The translations under genes and the position numbers were made by a program. From Sipunculus nudus (lineage: Eukaryota > Annelida > Sipuncula > Golfingiida > Sipunculidae), in contig CM049308.1 in assembly GCA_026874595.1 (NCBI GenBank), positions 13,038,001 to 13,102,000 of the forward strand: 64,000 bases of DNA. Direction: 5' to 3'. Under the pieces are notes generated by a model that had not been told where the DNA came from, searched no databases, and worked only from the letters and a program-made list of their open reading frames with translations. This document shows, piece after piece, positions 1 to 10,295 of this stretch (its first letter is position 1; every line of letters starts with the position of its first letter).

Positions 1-1121
1 TAGTCTGTCCATTGTGTGCGTTTTTGTTCTAGGATAGCTTTTTGTGTTAGTTTATTTATTCTGTTATATAAATGGTTCGCTTCGGCCGTGCGGGCCCGTT
101 TTTGATAATTTCGGACTCGGCGACGCAGTTTTACAAGTTCCCTGATTCTGGGCGTGAAGTGCCACCAATTTCTATTTTTATTTATTTTTTCGGGCGCTAC
201 TATATTAACAGCTTCGGTGATGGACTGGGTCATCTCGTATGTCAAGTTATCGATCTGGAGGTGGGTAATAACATCCGCCTCGTCAGGATCGGTCATTTTT
301 TCGTCCGTGTATTTTTGGAATTTTTCCCAGTCTGCGTTTTTCAGGTCTCTGAATTTTTTTGGGGGCGCGACCTGTGGTGCCCAGTTTATATCTAAATGGA
401 TTGGGAGATGATCTGAACCTATATCCTCTCCCACATAGTATTCAGAACTTAAAGCTAATTCTGGCGTGGCTAGAGCGAGGTCTAGTATGTTCCACGCTCC
501 GTTTGCGGTGTTAAAGTAAGTCGGGTTTTCGTCATTTAATAGTATTAAATTACCGTCTGAGAGTTCATTCATTAATATTCTCCCAGACTCGTTTGTGTAT
601 CGCGCTCCGTAATTTTCATGAGGGGCGTTCAGGTCTCCGAGGATTATGTAATTTTTGCTGTTATTTCTGATTTTTTGGAATATTTGCGGTTGTAATTTGT
701 TTTGTGGCGGATTGTAATAAACTATTATATCTAGGGGGGAGGTTGTGTTTTGTTCGTTGTTTATGCGCACGGAGAGAGCTTCTGCTTTAAAATGCCCGAA
801 CCATTTGTTTATAGTATAGTTTAGTTGTCTGTCTATACAAATGGCCGTGCCCCCTCCGGCTCCTGTTTTTCTGTCTGCTCTGATTAAGTCATAGGGTCCC
901 ATCGAGAAATGGGTGCCTGGTTTGAGTTTTGTTTCTGTTATCAGAGCAATTTGTATGTTGTTTCTTGTTAAATAATTTAATAAACTTTGTTTTTTGGTGG
1001 TGAGACTGTTTGTGTTAATGTGAATGATCTTGAGTTTGTCGTTTGGGGTGTTAGTTGGGGGGCTAGTGTTATCTATATTATTATTTACAATATTGAATGC
1101 TATTTTTTTGGGTTGTTTCAG
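1..1121 (-). CDS. Family B ORF2 (endonuclease/reverse transcriptase), N-terminal part, runs off the left edge
   Basis: N-terminal part of the Pol polyprotein that nicks target DNA and reverse-transcribes element RNA. The endonuclease is recognisable by similarity to B6 and family A: an N-terminal HINTNSL segment, ITETKL, GGGTA, YYNPPQ, GDLNAPH and GSDHLPIHL. The reverse transcriptase domain lies beyond position 1. The first in-frame Met (MGPYDL) is at 900-902, inside the endonuclease fold. The frame stays open upstream to a CTG at 1119-1121 that overlaps the ORF1 stop TGA (1118-1120). The real initiation site is therefore probably non-AUG or reached by frameshift. No break is seen in the visible part. 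Confidence 0.75.
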   Translation of the reverse strand, partial: MKQPKKIAFNIVNNNIDNTSPPTNTPNDKLKIIHINTNSLTTKKQSLLNYLTRNNIQIALITETKLKPGTHFSMGPYDLIRADRKTGAGGGTAICIDRQLNYTINKWFGHFKAEALSVRINNEQNTTSPLDIIVYYNPPQNKLQPQIFQKIRNNSKNYIILGDLNAPHENYGARYTNESGRILMNELSDGNLILLNDENPTYFNTANGAWNILDLALATPELALSSEYYVGEDIGSDHLPIHLDINWAPQVAPPKKFRDLKNADWEKFQKYTDEKMTDPDEADVITHLQIDNLTYEMTQSITEAVNIVAPEKINKNRNWWHFTPRIRELVKLRRRVRNYQKRARTAEANHLYNRINKLTQKAILEQKRTQWTD

Positions 1122-2860
1122 CGGGATAAGGCAGGAAATTCCTGTCTGTAAAGACTGTTATTTTGTTTAGTTTTCATTATATTTGCTTCAACAGTGCGTG
1201 GATGCACTGTGAAGTGGTAGGCTTGTCGGTGTCCTACTGCTAGGATATTGCAGATTTCTGCTAGTGATTTTTCGGGCAGTAATTCTGTCATAGCGAAGGC
1301 CAAGTAGGTTAAGTTTTTTGTTGCTTGTATTTCCCTGTTATTTTCCTGTGTGTTTATTTGTGGTGTGTTTTTTATTGTGTTGTTACCCCATGCAGGGCGG
1401 CTTGGGGCTGGGGCGGGGAGGAGTGGGATTTTGTTTGTTTTTTCTTTGTTAAGTTTTTCGTTTATTCTGTAGTCCGAATTTGCCTTTTTGTAAATGGGAC
1501 AGGACTTGTAGCTGGCTATATGCTGCCCATTGCAGTTTGCGCATTTTGCGCTCTGTTTTGATTTGTCGCAGTCTTTTAGTGTGTGTCCTTGTGTGCCACA
1601 ACGGAGACACCGGGGCTGTAAGTTACATTTTTTTGCTGAGTGGCCAAATCTTTGGCAATTGTAGCACTGAGCTACTTCACTCAACTCTTGGTATTCAGTC
1701 ATTTTGTATGTTTTGTGTCCTAGTCTGATGTTTGTTTGTTGTGCTGTTTTGTATTGTTGGGTGGTTGCAAAAGTAAGTTTTATAACTTTACTTTTGCCTA
1801 GTCTGTGTGCTTCTGTTACTCCTAGGGCTGTGAGTTCTTCGGTGATTTGTTGTGCGGTCGTTTCGTCTGGGATTCCTTTAATGACTCCCTTTGTTTGTTT
1901 TTTGGTGTTTGTCTTGTTGATCAGTTTGTTTGTTGTAGTTTTTGTTACTTGTAGTGCTGGGAGAGTGTCCATGTTGGTGTCATCTGTTGTGTTTTGATTT
2001 CCGTTGGTCGGTTGTGGGTTTGTGTTTTGTTTGTTTGGTTGCTGTTGGGTGTATGGGGAGGTCGATTTTTTTGGTTTTTTGTTTGATTTTGGTGGTTGTG
2101 TGGGACTTGTGGTGTCGTTTGTGGGTGACATTTTCCTTTTTGGTGATGCTGTGGGTTTTGTGCTATTTGTTAACATTTGAACTTGAGTTTGGATGGGTGT
2201 TGTGTCCGCTAGTTTGAGTTGTCTTCTCGCTGATGGGTTTGTGTATGCGGGTTTCCTGTTTGTTGTGTTTAAATCCCTATCAAGGGTTTGTAGTGCTGCT
2301 TCACAGCTTTGTAGTTTTGGTGTGTTTGTGGTTTGTTTTTCGTCTGTCGGGTGATATGTTTTGTTTTGTTTTGGTTGTTCTTGAGTTGTTTTTTTGTCCA
2401 GATTTTTTTTGTTGATTTTGTCCATGTTTTGTGGGTCAGTGTTTTGTTCAGGGTTTTGGGGTTTTTCTGTGTTGTTGGTGCTAACCTGCTGTGGTTGATT
2501 TGTCACTGGAGTGTTTTCTGATTTGTTTTTGTTTTGTTCACTAATGATTTTTCTCATCTCTTTTATTTCATTAGTCATGTGCCTGATTAAGTCTCTCTGT
2601 TCGGCTAATTCTTGTTTTTGTGTGGCGATAGTCTCCCTTAGGAGATCTATCAGTGATTGTGTATTTTCCTCGACATTTTGTGTTTTTTTGTTTTCTTTGT
2701 GTGTTTGGTTTTCAGCTTGTTTTTTCTTGGGGTCTTTCTTTAGTTTTGGTTTTGTTGTATCCTGTTTTGTCATTTTTCCTTTGTTTACTTTGGCCCTACA
2801 TGTATCCATAAAATCCACTGCTGGGATCATTGTTGGTTTAGTTCCAGTGCGGGCGGCCAT
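1118..2860 (-). CDS. Family B ORF1, Gag-like nucleocapsid protein, 580 aa
   Basis: RNA-binding Gag expected to coat element RNA in a ribonucleoprotein. A Lys/Gln/Thr/Asn-rich N-terminal half holds a probable coiled coil at about residues 62-108 (LIDLLRETIATQKQELAEQ). A PRE_C2HC/RRM-like segment spans about 325-395. Three zinc knuckles follow: C399-C412 (CYNCQRFGHSAKKC), C418-C431 (CLRCGTQGHTLKDC) and the third, C440-C454 (CANCNGQHIASYKSC). The C-terminus ends FPALSR. ATG 2858-2860 opens the frame after a 5'UTR. The stop overlaps the ORF2 frame. This is the usual layout of a Jockey-clade ORF1. It is the only complete ORF1 of this family here. Confidence 0.9.
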   Translation of the reverse strand: MAARTGTKPTMIPAVDFMDTCRAKVNKGKMTKQDTTKPKLKKDPKKKQAENQTHKENKKTQNVEENTQSLIDLLRETIATQKQELAEQRDLIRHMTNEIKEMRKIISEQNKNKSENTPVTNQPQQVSTNNTEKPQNPEQNTDPQNMDKINKKNLDKKTTQEQPKQNKTYHPTDEKQTTNTPKLQSCEAALQTLDRDLNTTNRKPAYTNPSARRQLKLADTTPIQTQVQMLTNSTKPTASPKRKMSPTNDTTSPTQPPKSNKKPKKSTSPYTQQQPNKQNTNPQPTNGNQNTTDDTNMDTLPALQVTKTTTNKLINKTNTKKQTKGVIKGIPDETTAQQITEELTALGVTEAHRLGKSKVIKLTFATTQQYKTAQQTNIRLGHKTYKMTEYQELSEVAQCYNCQRFGHSAKKCNLQPRCLRCGTQGHTLKDCDKSKQSAKCANCNGQHIASYKSCPIYKKANSDYRINEKLNKEKTNKIPLLPAPAPSRPAWGNNTIKNTPQINTQENNREIQATKNLTYLAFAMTELLPEKSLAEICNILAVGHRQAYHFTVHPRTVEANIMKTKQNNSLYRQEFPALSR

Positions 2861-3327
2861 ATTGCTAGTAGCAGATTGGCCCCCGCTTTTGTTTGTGATT
2901 TATTTTAATCCTAATTAGGTGTTTATGAGTTTAGTAGCGTTAGCGTCACTTACTTGTTTCTGGTCTCAGAGTGCATGCGCGTATGTAATTTCACTTACTT
3001 TACTGTGTTTGTGTATGTCTATCTTGTTTCTGTGTCTTGAATCTGTATTTGGCGTCTGTATCTTGTTTTGATCTTGTAGTCTTTGTCTTTAAGTTGTTGT
3101 TTCTCTATGTGTTGTTGATGATACTTGTTAGTCCTAAGAAGGACTGTTTGGGTGGCGCCGGCCGGCCCAGTCAGACTTAACACAATGTGTAAGTTTCACT
3201 GACTGAGCTAACACGGTGCTAATTGGAGATGGTCTGGTGATCTTCTTAATTAGTGTCAGGTATCACAAAGGATGCTGGAGGCTGGTGGCTGGAGAGTCTC
3301 ACTGGCACGTCCGCACGGTACGGTGGT
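2861..3327 (-). promoter_or_regulatory. Family B 5'UTR (copy B1)
   Basis: Noncoding leader between the ORF1 ATG and the A1 insertion. It contains the hairpin AGTCCT/AGGACT at 3130-3145, flanked in sense orientation by GCCACCCAAACAG, the same block as in the family A 5'UTR. GCGCC and CTAATTA blocks occur in similar order in A. Jockey-type elements usually carry an internal promoter in the 5'UTR; I cannot identify one by motif. No ORF of note. Confidence 0.6.
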
Positions 3328-3975
3328 CCATCCATCCATAACCGTTACACCGCTCAGGCAATAACTAGGGTTTCTACGCCGCAGTTTTGCCTCTTCGGGT
3401 CCCCCTCATTCTGCACTGAGGTCGCCAGAACTGACACGCCAGCTAGCCAGCTAGGTCCGGCCCGCCCTCGCCAACCGTCAACCACCGAGGAATCCCCCAG
3501 GTGTTCCGGGAGCCTGAGCCTCGCAACCTGCCAGTAATGTCCGAGCGCTACCGGCCTGCCCCTGGACTATTCGCAGTCCCGTCATGAGCCTTGTCCCTTT
3601 CGACCAGGTACAGCTCTCGTTCGATCGGAGCCTTCTCGGGAGCCTTCTCGGGAGCCTTCTCTGGTGCTTTTGCCATCATGTCTTGAGCCTTGTCCCTGCT
3701 GGTCCTGACCGGACCCCCGGTTATTTTGACGTCTTGGAGCCTTGTCCCTGATCCTTTCGGGATCCCCGTAACTTTTTCCACCAAACGGCTGGCTCTACAG
3801 GGCCAGGTTCCATACTGCCGGCAACAGGCTGGCCTACTCTTCTATCGAAAAACAGTATGGGGTCTTTTACGTGCCCGTCCCCTTCTGGACACGGGACCGC
3901 CATTTAACGTCCTCATCCGATGGACGACCCGTGTTTGTCTTTTGCAGGCGGGCGCTGCGGTGCCCCGGAGCCTTT
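3328..3975 (-). repeat. Family A 3'UTR with internal short repeats and (GGAT)n tail
   Basis: In sense orientation there are three copies of GGGACAAGGCTC and three of GAAGGCTCCCGA within about 150 bases, then about 280 bases of GC-rich sequence and a terminal TTATGGATGGAT tail instead of poly(A). The same 3'UTR recurs at 9648-10295, 24289-24930, 45699-46343 and 52021-52665. A 78-codon ORF across the repeats (AKAPEKAPEKAP) is probably a by-product of the repeats. Confidence 0.8.
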
Positions 3976-6765
3976 CTACCCTTCCCCCACTTTCTCTAGT
4001 GGGGTGATAATACTGGGTTTCCGTCTGCCACTGATCTTTTGCCAGTCGAGCCACATTTTGAGGTCTTTATAAAACTTCTCTTGCTTCACCTTTTCGACAT
4101 AGCCTTTGCTCAACCTTAGTATGTGGTCGCTCACATACTCTATATCTGCCTTCTCGTGAAGCACAGATATCCGCGTGCGGGGCGGGAGTCTCAAGGCCGT
4201 CCTTAAGGCTCTGTTTTGAAGCCGTTGAAGTTTTTTAATGTGGTGCTCTTTGGCGGTGATCAGGGCTATGCAGCCGTAAGTCATAACCGGTCTGATCCAG
4301 GCTTTATAAAGGTATATCAAACTTTGGGTAGACATGCCTCCTGATCCTGCTTTTAGCACTCTTAAGCAGTTGAGTCTCGCTTTGACCCTCTGTTCGATAT
4401 CCTCTATATGAGCCGCCCATGTGAGTCTCTTATCAACCGTCAGACCCAGAAATTTTATCTGGTCTGTGAATTGAATTGGTTCCCCGGCCAATTTCAGTTC
4501 TGGCGCTTTGCCGGCCTTACTGCCTTTCAGGTGCCTACCGAATTTGCAAGCCTGCGTTTTTGTCGCATTGACTCTTACTCGCCATTTGGCGCACCACTTT
4601 GTCACCTCGTCTAGACCGGCCTGTAACCTGGGTACTGCCCTCTTGCTATGTGTCCATAGCGCAGTGTCGTCCGCAAATTGGCTCGTCGCCCCCGTGCGGA
4701 CCCCTCCTTTCTCGGACAGGCTAGGCATGTCGTTGACGAATATGACATAGAGCAGCGGGCTGAGAGCTGAGCCCTGCGGTGTGCCTGCGGCGGGTTCGAT
4801 CTCATGCGACTTAGCGTCACCTACTCTGACCCATAGCTTCCTGTCACTTAGGAAGGACGAGAGGAGCCTCACAATGCGAGTCGGTAGTTTTGCCTGCGTT
4901 GCGATCTTATACCTTAGACCATCCCGCCATACTGCGTCGAAGGCTTTCTCGACGTCTAGGAATACACCTATAGTATCATTAGATCGCTGCAGGCATTGTC
5001 CCACCGACTGAGTCAACCTGAACAGTTGGTCATTTGTCGACCTGCCCTTACGGAACCCGCTCTGATTCGGGTTAAAGAATTTTGCTTCCTCCAAGTGACC
5101 ACTGATCCTGCCAGCCAGTATTCGTTCCAGCACTTTGCCCAGAATTGGCAGTAGGCTGATGGGTCGGTAGCTTTTCGGCAGCGAGTGATCCTTTCCCGGC
5201 TTCGGGATCATGATCACGTTCGCTCTTTTCCATGCCCTTGGGAAGTACCCCAGTTTCAGACACGCGTTGAACACAGATGTGAGCGCTTCCAGCCCTTCCT
5301 CCGGTAGGTTAATCAGCACTTCCCTGGTGAGGCCGTCCTCCCCCGGGGCTTTTCTGCTTTTGAGTTTTTTCAGCTTCCTGCTGACTTCCGCTTTTGAGAT
5401 CGCTCTCAGTAGCGGCTCGTCCTCTGCTGTCTGAGCGTAGCAGCTCTCTACCCTTGCCAGAGGCGAGTATAACTCGTTTGCACCTTGTCTTACGTGCCGA
5501 TCAACCTCCTCCTGTGTTTGGTCGTCGAACTGGGGTCCCGTCGGGACCTTGTGTATGTTCCGGAGCGTCTCCGCGAACAAATTTGCCTTGTCCTTTTCCG
5601 TACTAGCCACCGTTCCCATCGGGCCTGTGAGGTCTGTAGTTCCGACCGATGGTTTGTTCATCGAGCCCGTGTATTGGCGGACCTGTCGCCAAAATTCGCC
5701 CACTGATATTCTGTGGTCCATACCGCTCGTGAACTTGTACCATTCCGCCTTTTTCTGGGCTTTTATTGCATTTTTCACCTCCCGACTAATAGCATTGTAT
5801 TGGGATTTTAACTCCTCTGTTCGGAGTTGGATCTGAAGCCTTCTGATCCTCCTTCTTTCCCTTACAAGTGCTTTAATCGTTGGGGTGAATGACCACCAGT
5901 TACGGTTTTTCCTTTCCACCATCGGACACGCTCGGTCCAGGCAATCTCGCATTTCAGAGGTCAGTTTGTCGACTAGGGTGTCGATTCCTTCTGGGGTCGA
6001 TGGTTCAGCGATACCTCGGAGCCTGTCTGCCAATTCATTTTTAAAGAGCCTCCAGTTTGCCTTTCTCCAAGGCCTCACCATTTTGGGTGGCTTTCTGTTC
6101 GCTCTCCAATCGAGCTCTAAATGAATTGGCATGTGATCGCTGCCTATATCTTCCCCTACATGAAATTTACTGACCAGACCTACCTCGGGCGATACGATTG
6201 CCAGATCGAGTATGTTCGTTCCACCGGTCGTGGGGTTCACCCTGGTCGGGCTCCCATCGTTCATTATCACCATACCGTACCGATCTATGCAATCCATCAG
6301 TGCTTTCCCGTTCAGATTAGAGGATCTGCTGCCATACGAGGTGTGTGGGGCATTTAGGTCCCCTAACACCACGTAGTGGCTGCTGTTCCTCTTAATCTTG
6401 TCAAAGAGTTGTGCCCTGGGCCGTGACTGTGGCGGGTTGTAATATACTATTACATCGATTGCCGGGTCGCCGCTGTGGACAGGTTCAACTCTAACCGTTA
6501 GAGCTTCTATGTCCATCCTTCCTAGCCAGTTTGTTTGGCGGTATACTAGGTTCTCTTTGATCAAGAGAGCCACTCCGCCTCCCATATTACCGTCTGGCCG
6601 TCCCCTGTGTAGCAGGTTATAGCCGGTGAAGGAAACGTTTCTGGTCAGCTTAGACTCGCTGATAGCCATGATATCTACGGAATGCCTGTGGATATAGTTG
6701 AGTATCTCTAACCTCCTTCCATACAGGCCATTCACGTTTGCGTGGCATAGTTTGAGCTTAACCAT
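3976..6765 (-). CDS. Family A ORF2 (A1): endonuclease/reverse transcriptase, 929 aa
   Basis: Pol protein for target-primed reverse transcription. APE-type endonuclease in residues 1-220: ISESKL (E37), GDLNAPH (135-141) and GSDHMPI (H211). Reverse transcriptase from about 470 to 780: RPISLLP, FLDVEKAFD (D604), GTPQGSALSPLL, and FADD at 697-700 as catalytic box. No RNase H motif follows. I chose ATG 6763-6765 (MVKLKLCHANVNG) because it overlaps the ORF1 stop as ATGGTTAA and begins at the conserved endonuclease N-terminus. The frame is open 43 codons further upstream inside ORF1. No stop or frameshift. Confidence 0.93.
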   Translation of the reverse strand: MVKLKLCHANVNGLYGRRLEILNYIHRHSVDIMAISESKLTRNVSFTGYNLLHRGRPDGNMGGGVALLIKENLVYRQTNWLGRMDIEALTVRVEPVHSGDPAIDVIVYYNPPQSRPRAQLFDKIKRNSSHYVVLGDLNAPHTSYGSRSSNLNGKALMDCIDRYGMVIMNDGSPTRVNPTTGGTNILDLAIVSPEVGLVSKFHVGEDIGSDHMPIHLELDWRANRKPPKMVRPWRKANWRLFKNELADRLRGIAEPSTPEGIDTLVDKLTSEMRDCLDRACPMVERKNRNWWSFTPTIKALVRERRRIRRLQIQLRTEELKSQYNAISREVKNAIKAQKKAEWYKFTSGMDHRISVGEFWRQVRQYTGSMNKPSVGTTDLTGPMGTVASTEKDKANLFAETLRNIHKVPTGPQFDDQTQEEVDRHVRQGANELYSPLARVESCYAQTAEDEPLLRAISKAEVSRKLKKLKSRKAPGEDGLTREVLINLPEEGLEALTSVFNACLKLGYFPRAWKRANVIMIPKPGKDHSLPKSYRPISLLPILGKVLERILAGRISGHLEEAKFFNPNQSGFRKGRSTNDQLFRLTQSVGQCLQRSNDTIGVFLDVEKAFDAVWRDGLRYKIATQAKLPTRIVRLLSSFLSDRKLWVRVGDAKSHEIEPAAGTPQGSALSPLLYVIFVNDMPSLSEKGGVRTGATSQFADDTALWTHSKRAVPRLQAGLDEVTKWCAKWRVRVNATKTQACKFGRHLKGSKAGKAPELKLAGEPIQFTDQIKFLGLTVDKRLTWAAHIEDIEQRVKARLNCLRVLKAGSGGMSTQSLIYLYKAWIRPVMTYGCIALITAKEHHIKKLQRLQNRALRTALRLPPRTRISVLHEKADIEYVSDHILRLSKGYVEKVKQEKFYKDLKMWLDWQKISGRRKPSIITPLEKVGEG

Positions 6766-8788
6766 GACGTCCCCCCACCGACTTCTTAAAACCGTTGCTA
6801 CCGGCCTTTTTGGATTTGGGCTGCCTATAGCTGCCCTTATCCTTTTTGGATGATGCGTTACTGGCTGGTACCGATCGAACTCTCGGCTCCTCACGGTCCT
6901 TTTCCGTTCCTCTGTCCGACAGCGCCGTCCACGACAATTCTAGGCCTAGGTGCCTAGTAGCCGACTTCTTCACCACTGTTACGGCCCGTTCTCTGGGCTC
7001 ATTGACTTTCGCCAGCTTCAGCGTTTCTGTGATCACTTCACAGAGAAACTTTATCAGTTTCTCTGGGTTGATCTCTAGCATAGCCTGGCTTTCAGCCACG
7101 GCTTGCTCCTCCGCCGGAGCTACCCCCTTTTCCGTTACATTGCGGTTTTTGGCCGCGGCCCGCCCTCCGGCAAGCCTGGTGGACGTGCTACCGCTAGCCA
7201 CGACCTGCCCCCTTTCGGGAGCGGGAGCCTTCTGGGTCCTTACAGCCTCTGAGGCCGTGGGTCCCCGGGAGCCTCTGGTGATTTTGGCGTAGGTCACGCC
7301 AGTCTGGTGGGCTTTGCCTTTCCTGCCTTCCGCGCTCTTGCTGGTCGGCTTCCCTTCAGTGCCGTGTTTAGCCGTTGTCGGCCTCTGCCGGGCACCTTTG
7401 AAGGCTGTACAGCCCCTGTACATCGCCCTGTGGTCGCCCCCGCAGTTTGCACATTTTGGCTTGCTCTTGTCGGCTGCCCTTCGACAATCTTTGGCATAGT
7501 GGCCTGCCTCGCCACAGTGCCTGCACCTGCCAGCCTTAGTGCATACTTTGGCCGTGTGCCCGAACTGGTAGCAGTTCAGGCACTGGATCGGCTCTACGGC
7601 CTTCCGGAAAGCCTCGCAGCGTATACGCTCGCTCCCGTACCTGAACCCGTGCTCGAGTGCCCTCGTAGCGCTCTCGCTCTGCTGAAAGTGCACGAGCACC
7701 TTCCACACCGGCTTTTTTCCGTGCCTGAGCCGCACGACCTCTTTGGCTTTTAAGCCCTGTTCATTTAACTCCGCCATGATCTCCTCTGTTGAGATATGCG
7801 GGCTCATTCCTCTGGCCACCACCGATGTTTGTTGGGTGCCCTCTGGTTTGGCTTGCTTGTTGCCCCGTGCAAGCTCCACCACTACCTTGGGCCCCGCCTT
7901 GATCAGTGGGCGCCAGTCGGGCCTGGCTTCCCTTGCTGTTTCGGGGAGCGTGACCACCATTACTCCCCTGTCGAACTTTGTCTTACAGGCGGAGGTGCCC
8001 GTGCACTCCGTCACCAGCCTGTTCATTTTTCTACTGTTCTGCCTGAGGGCTGCCGGTAAGCCCCTGACCCAGTACCGAGCCAAGCCCTCTTTCTCCTGGT
8101 CGGCCACCTCACCTTCCGGCTGGCCGTTCTCCGTGCTCCCTGTCCGTACAGGCGAGCTTCGGGTCGGAGTTCCGTCCGCTGCTTGATTAACCCGGGTCCC
8201 CGGTTTGGTGGGCGACCCGCTATCACCTGAGCGGACTGGATTAGAGGGCGTCGATCTCTCGATCGAGCTTGGGGACAGTGTCCTGAGAACCGTCGGCCAC
8301 TCAGGCGATCCCACGTCTATGATTGGAGACCCCGACCGTTCGGGCGTCCCCGCCTTGTCCGGCCCCGGGACCTCCGGGGTGACCACTCCCGGGGTCTGCG
8401 GGGTTACCACTACCCTGTATGAATCGTTGCCCCTCTCCGGGGAGTCATCGAATAGCTCGAAACTGGCGTCCCCTGTCGGGGTGGCCGGTACCGAGCTCGG
8501 GGAACCCAGCGTAGAGCTTGGCGAGTTCGATGCCCCTTGCATCGCTCCCTCGCCTGCTGGGCTCTGTGAGGCCGAACCCTTGTTCGCGCCTCGACCCTCC
8601 ATCTCGGTCCGCACGTCCGCCGCCTGCGCTCTACCGATGCTCTCCGTGATGAGCCCCGTAATCATCTGGAGGGCGTCAGGCCCGTGCCTTGCTGCCTGCT
8701 GCAGCCCACCTGTGATCTGGGTGAGACCCGGGATCACTTCTCTTTCCCTCTGAGAAAGCACCAACAGCCTGGTAAGTGCTTCCGCCAT
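6758..8788 (-). CDS. Family A ORF1 (A1): Gag-like zinc-knuckle protein, 676 aa
   Basis: Nucleocapsid-like protein. The N-terminal 240 residues are low-complexity and Ser/Pro/Gly-rich. About 325-395 is a PRE_C2HC/RRM-like region (VVRLRHGKKPVWKVLVHF). Three knuckles follow: C403-C416 (CLNCYQFGHTAKVC), C422-C435 (CRHCGEAGHYAKDC) and C446-C460 (CANCGGDHRAMYRGC). The C-terminus is basic. ATG 8786-8788 lies just after a hairpin leader. The stop overlaps the ORF2 ATG, suggesting termination-reinitiation. This copy has Val instead of Ala in PRARS near the C-terminus. Confidence 0.92.
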   Translation of the reverse strand: MAEALTRLLVLSQREREVIPGLTQITGGLQQAARHGPDALQMITGLITESIGRAQAADVRTEMEGRGANKGSASQSPAGEGAMQGASNSPSSTLGSPSSVPATPTGDASFELFDDSPERGNDSYRVVVTPQTPGVVTPEVPGPDKAGTPERSGSPIIDVGSPEWPTVLRTLSPSSIERSTPSNPVRSGDSGSPTKPGTRVNQAADGTPTRSSPVRTGSTENGQPEGEVADQEKEGLARYWVRGLPAALRQNSRKMNRLVTECTGTSACKTKFDRGVMVVTLPETAREARPDWRPLIKAGPKVVVELARGNKQAKPEGTQQTSVVARGMSPHISTEEIMAELNEQGLKAKEVVRLRHGKKPVWKVLVHFQQSESATRALEHGFRYGSERIRCEAFRKAVEPIQCLNCYQFGHTAKVCTKAGRCRHCGEAGHYAKDCRRAADKSKPKCANCGGDHRAMYRGCTAFKGARQRPTTAKHGTEGKPTSKSAEGRKGKAHQTGVTYAKITRGSRGPTASEAVRTQKAPAPERGQVVASGSTSTRLAGGRAAAKNRNVTEKGVAPAEEQAVAESQAMLEINPEKLIKFLCEVITETLKLAKVNEPRERAVTVVKKSATRHLGLELSWTALSDRGTEKDREEPRVRSVPASNASSKKDKGSYRQPKSKKAGSNGFKKSVGGRHG

Positions 8789-10295
8789 TCTTTTATTCAG
8801 TGCCCTCTCACTGAATTGTCTAGATATACTCCCGCTCGGGCAGTATTTTGGTTTCCCGACCTTTCTCGATATATTCCTTTTGGGAATATATCGGGCTTTT
8901 CCTCTCGCCCTTTTTGACCTCGCTCCTCTGTCGGGTCTTATTATTTTATTCCCGTTCGGGCAATAAAATACTTTTGGATTCTCTCTCCGCCTCCTGCCTC
9001 TATTTTCGCCCCGATTGCTCGTACCTGTTCAGGCTACGATTTCTCTTTTCAGTAGATAGGTTGTTTCCAGAGCGTGGAAGACAACTTATCTTCAGATGAT
9101 CCGTGAGCCAGCGAGCCGAGAGCGGGCTCTATTCAGCAGTTTTTTACCCAGAGCCGGGCTTAAAACTGTGAGCTTTGTGGACGGTCGGGCCGAGAGCTAG
9201 CCCTTGAGCCGAGAGCAGGCTCAATGAATGAGTTAATTAACTGTACCGAGAGCGGGTATCTGTTAATTAGTTCTTTGTAGGTTTCACCTACCCCGGAGCC
9301 AACAAGAAAATTCGAAAAAGTGATACTTTACCTGATTCCCCTAAAGTAACCTTAACTTATAGAACTAAGCCCTAGCTAAGATGCACTTGTTTGGGGATGG
9401 CAGTACTGAAAAGCTGAAAAGCTGAAAAAGATAGACTAGTCCTAAAGAGGACTGTTGTGGGTGGCTCCTATCACCAGACTCGCTAATCACTAATGTGAAT
9501 AGCTTGACTGGGAAGTTAGGCGCCAGTGAGTCTGCTGTGTCTCCGCGTCTCTGTCCACTTGACTAATTAGGCGGTGGTGGTCTAATTAGAGCTGCTCCCA
9601 GGCACGTCCGTTCTCCACGGCTGCTGGGAACGCAATGCAATGGTGGTCCATCCATCCATAACCGTTACACCGCTCAGGCAATAACTAGGGTTTCTACGCC
9701 GCAGTTTTGCCTCTTCGGGTCCCCCTCATTCTGCACTGAGGTCGCCAGAACTGACACGCCAGCTAGCCAGCTAGGTCCGGCCCGCCCTCGCCAACCGTCA
9801 ACCACCGAGGAATCCCCCAGGTGTTCCGGGAGCCTGAGCCTCGCAACCTGCCAGTAATGTCCGAGCGCTACCGGCCTGCCCCTGGACTATTCGCAGTCCC
9901 GTCATGAGCCTTGTCCCTTTCGACCAGGTACAGCTCTCGTTCGATCGGAGCCTTCTCGGGAGCCTTCTCGGGAGCCTTCTCTGGTGCTTTTGCCATCATG
10001 TCTTGAGCCTTGTCCCTGCTGGTCCTGACCGGACCCCCGGTTATTTTGACGTCTTGGAGCCTTGTCCCTGATCCTTTCGGGATCCCCGTAACTTTTTCCA
10101 CCAAACGGCTGGCTCTACAGGGCCAGGTTCCATACTGCCGGCAACAGGCTGGCCTACTCTTCTATCGAAAAACAGTATGGGGTCTTTTACGTGCCCGTCC
10201 CCTTCTGGACACGGGACCGCCATTTAACGTCCTCATCCGATGGACGGCCCGTGTTTGTCTTTTGCAGGCGGGCGCTGCGGTGCCCCGGAGCCTTT

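Larger units (their letters stand above)
1..3327 (-). mobile_element. Family B copy B1: 5' half (ORF2 N-terminal part, ORF1, 5'UTR)
   Basis: Minus-strand LINE. From right to left it holds a 5'UTR (2861-3327), a complete Gag ORF1 (1118-2860) and the start of ORF2 running off the left edge. Bases 1-900 match 60461-61360 of copy B6 almost base for base. Its 5'-most bases were separated from the rest by insertion of A1 and A2 and probably continue at 15969-15996. It is the only copy in the window with a complete ORF1. The plus strand is T/G-rich, so the sense strand is A/C-rich. Confidence 0.85.
3328..9641 (-). mobile_element. Family A LINE copy A1, full length
   Basis: Complete element: 3' tail (CCAT)n at 3328-3339 on the plus strand, 3'UTR to 3975, ORF2, ORF1, and a 5'UTR ending in GCAATGCAAT near 9641. 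The flanking repeat is short (GGTGGT at 3322-3327 and 9642-9647). It is inserted in the B1 5'UTR. Both ORFs are intact. It differs from A2-A5 by a few bases, e.g. Val for Ala in PRVRS near the ORF1 C-terminus and an A at 4280 where the others have T. Confidence 0.93.

Noticed and set aside
1325-2918. Plus-strand hydrophobic ORFs opposite B ORF1
   Set aside because: T/G-rich antisense of a Lys/Thr/Asn-rich Gag always gives Val/Leu/Phe/Cys-rich shadows.
3548-3784. 78-codon ORF in the family A 3'UTR (AKAPEKAPEKAP)
   Set aside because: Frame runs through short tandem repeats; no start context or homology seen, and the copies are too similar to test coding constraint.
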